From contig JAKULF010000014.1 in the NCBI GenBank assembly GCA_022661535.1, positions 1 to 64,000 on the forward strand: a DNA stretch of 64,000 bases. The letters are read 5' to 3'. Origin of the DNA: Eutypa lata (lineage: Eukaryota > Ascomycota > Sordariomycetes > Xylariales > Diatrypaceae). The position numbers and the translations under genes were made by a program. This document shows positions 61,391 through 64,000 of the stretch, piece by piece. The notes below the pieces were generated by a model. That model saw nothing but the letters and a program-made list of their open reading frames with translations, made no database searches and had not been told where the DNA came from. The number at the start of each line of letters is the position of its first letter. The first letter of the stretch is position 1.

Positions 61391-64000
61391 ATTTTAATTA
61401 AGTAAATAATTAATATAATATTATTTAAATTATTTAAATTTATAAATTATAAATTTAAAAGTTTAAAAGTTTATAAATTATTTTATAAGTTTATAAATTT
61501 ATAAATTTATAAATTATTTTATAAATTTATAAGTTTATAAATTTATAAATTTATAAGTTTATAAATTATAAATTATAAATTATAAAATTATAAATTATAA
61601 ATTATAAAATTATAAATTTATAAATAATTTATAAATTTAAAAAATAATTAATAAATTCGAAAAATAATTAATAAATTTATAAATTTATAAAATTAAATTT
61701 AAAAAAAAAATATTTAATTAATTATAATTATAAATTATATATATATATTTCGAAATAAATACATTTAATTAAAAGTTATTATAATAATAAATATATTTTT
61801 TTTATATATTTAATAATTATTTAATTACGTAATTATTTACGTAAATTAATAACGTAATTTCGTAATTTAAATTTAATATAAAATAATTTTTAATTAAAAT
61901 AAAATATAAATTATATATTTAAAAAATATTAAATAAATTATATAAATAAAAGTTATATATAAATTTTAATAAATATAAATTTTATATTTTTTTAATATTT
62001 TTTTTTTAAATATATAATATTATTTAAAGAAATTAATATAAAGTTAAATTATATTAAAATTATAATTAATTAAAAATTACTTTAAAACGTTTATAATATT
62101 TAAGTTTTTTTAAATTTTATTAATTTTTATTAAAGATTTATTAAAAATTATATAAAAATTATAATTTCGTTAATAAATTTATTATATAAAAATATTAAAG
62201 AAATTTTTAATTTAATTTTTAAAAAATATATTATTTTTAAAACTTTATAAAAGATATTTTAAATAAATAAAATTTTTAAATTTTTTATTATTTATTTATT
62301 TATTTATATTAAAATAAATATATTAAATAAAGTAATAAAAGTTATTATTTTTTAATTATATAAAAATTATTAATATTTAATAATATTTTAATTTCGTAAA
62401 ATAATTTTTAAAAAAATAAAATACGTAATAAATAATAACGAATTATTAATTATCGTTAATATTTTTAAAATATAAAAATATTTTATTAATTATTTTTAAT
62501 ATTTATTAAAAATTATTATAAATTATTTTAATTTTAAATATTTAAAAATTAAATAATAATTTAATATAAAATAATTAAAATAATTAAATAATTTTTTTAT
62601 TTTTAATTTCGTTATTTATTTTCGTTTAAATAAATAAAACTTAATTAATAATTTATTTTAAAAATTAAATTTCGTTTATAAAAATAAAATTAAAAAAGTT
62701 TAAAAAAGTAATAATATAAAGTTATTAAAATAAATATTATAAACGAAAATATTTTTATTTATATTAAAAAATATTAATTTAATTTATTTAATTAAAAAAA
62801 TCGATAATATAATTTAAAAAAAACGTTTAAAAATATAAAGTTAATAATTAATATTAATTTTAAAAATATAAAAAAAATATTAATTAAAATTATAAATTAT
62901 AAATTATTTATTTTATAATTATTAAACGAAAATAAAATAATCGAAATAATTTTAATATTAAATAATTAACTTATAATTAAAATTATATTTAATTTATAAA
63001 AAAAAATATTTTTATATAAAACGAAAAATAAAAAGTTAAAAAGTTTTAAAAAAATAAAGTTAATTTATTTTATTAATATTATAATAATATAAATAATTTT
63101 TTTAAATATAAAATTATAATATACGTTTTTTATAATATTAATATTAAAAAGAATTAATTAAATAATATTATAATTATTTTATAACGAAATATTTTAAAAT
63201 TATAAAAATATAAAAGTTATTAATTTAAAATTATATTTAAAAAATATAAAAGCGAAATATTATTATATATATTAAAATTTATTTAAAATATTAATATATA
63301 AAAGTTATATATTATTTACTTTATAAATAATTTATAATATTATTAATTTTAATTATTTTTTTTTAAAAAATTAATATAAATTTTATAATTAATTTATTAT
63401 ATTTTATAAAATTTTATAAAATAAAAAATTATAACGTTATTTTTATTATTATAAATAAAATAATAAAATACGTTTATTATATAATAATAATGTTTTATTT
63501 TATAATTAATAATTTAATAAAAATTTTATTTTATTATATTTTTAATTAATATAAAATATTTAAAAAAATAATATTTAATAAAAGTTTTTTATTTATTAAT
63601 AATTTTTAAAAAACTTTATATTATTTTTTTTTTATAAAATAATAATTTAATATTATCTTTTACTTTTAAATAAACGATTAAATAAAACGAATAAATTAAT
63701 TATTAAAATATTATTTTAAAGTTTATTATAATTTTAAATAAATAAATTAAATATTATATTTTTTTTATATAATTTATTTATAATAATATTTAATATTTAA
63801 TAATATAAATAATATTTATTTAAATCTTTTTTAAACTTTTTTTAAAAATATTAAAAAATATACTTTTTTTATTAAAATTAATAAAATTATTTTTTTAATT
63901 AAAATTATTATAAAGCGTATTAAATAAATTAAAAATAATAAAAATATAACGCGATTAAATTTATATAAAATATAAAATACGTATAAAAAATATTATAATA
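61391..64000. repeat. AT-rich block to the right edge
   Basis: RIP-degraded DNA without reading frames, continuing past the window. It includes the converted minisatellite at 61440-61700. Otherwise no structure is readable. Confidence 0.65.
61440..61700. repeat. RIP-converted minisatellite
   Basis: AAATTTATAAATTTATAAAT with period 8 runs through this stretch. It is the expected full conversion of the CTACAGAC array, which lies intact only 600 bp to the left. Confidence 0.7.

Overview
The window looks like nuclear DNA of a filamentous ascomycete (Pezizomycotina) with a two-speed, bipartite genome. Long blocks of extremely AT-rich DNA with almost no open reading frames alternate with short islands of ordinary composition. 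The island genes have short (about 45-165 bp) GT-AG introns with CTAAC/CTGAC-type branch points. In the AT blocks the remaining C is mostly in CpG or CpT and hardly ever in CpA. Repeat copies differ almost only by C-to-T and G-to-A. That is the signature of repeat-induced point mutation (RIP). The species cannot be named from the sequence.

Layout. 1-2105 is a RIP-mutated LTR element with 259-bp LTRs. 2106-10895 is AT-rich, interrupted by a strikingly unmutated segment at about 7.84-8.60 kb that recurs inverted at about 60.2-60.96 kb. 10.9-14.4 kb is an island with an SRR1-like gene and three small repeat structures. 14.5-19.9 kb is a mutated element with very long terminal inverted repeats. 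20.8-21.9 kb holds a sirtuin pseudogene. 22.3-39.0 kb is a large mutated repeat block. 39.0-56.7 kb is the main island. It carries a GC-rich GNAT acetyltransferase, an NmrA-family gene split by a 987-bp LTR element, a LINE fragment, a DUF6594 gene with a damaged splice acceptor, two retropepsin-like hypothetical genes, an Nma111/HtrA-type serine protease, and a truncated, stop-interrupted hypothetical gene. 56.7-64 kb is again mutated repeats.

The genes do not form an obvious pathway or cluster. The pattern is an accessory, repeat-eroded compartment: of nine recognisable non-transposon genes, four carry lesions (in-frame stops, a lost splice acceptor, a transposon insertion, a truncation). 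Several of the lesions are of the C-to-T/G-to-A type. The most informative structures are the matched LTR pairs and an 8-bp minisatellite (CTACAGAC) present both intact and in its fully RIP-converted form (TTATAAAT), which give an internal record of the mutation process.

Exon limits were worked out by hand from splice signals and protein continuity. No database search was possible, so family names rest on recognised motifs. The AT blocks were examined only for repeats and gross structure.
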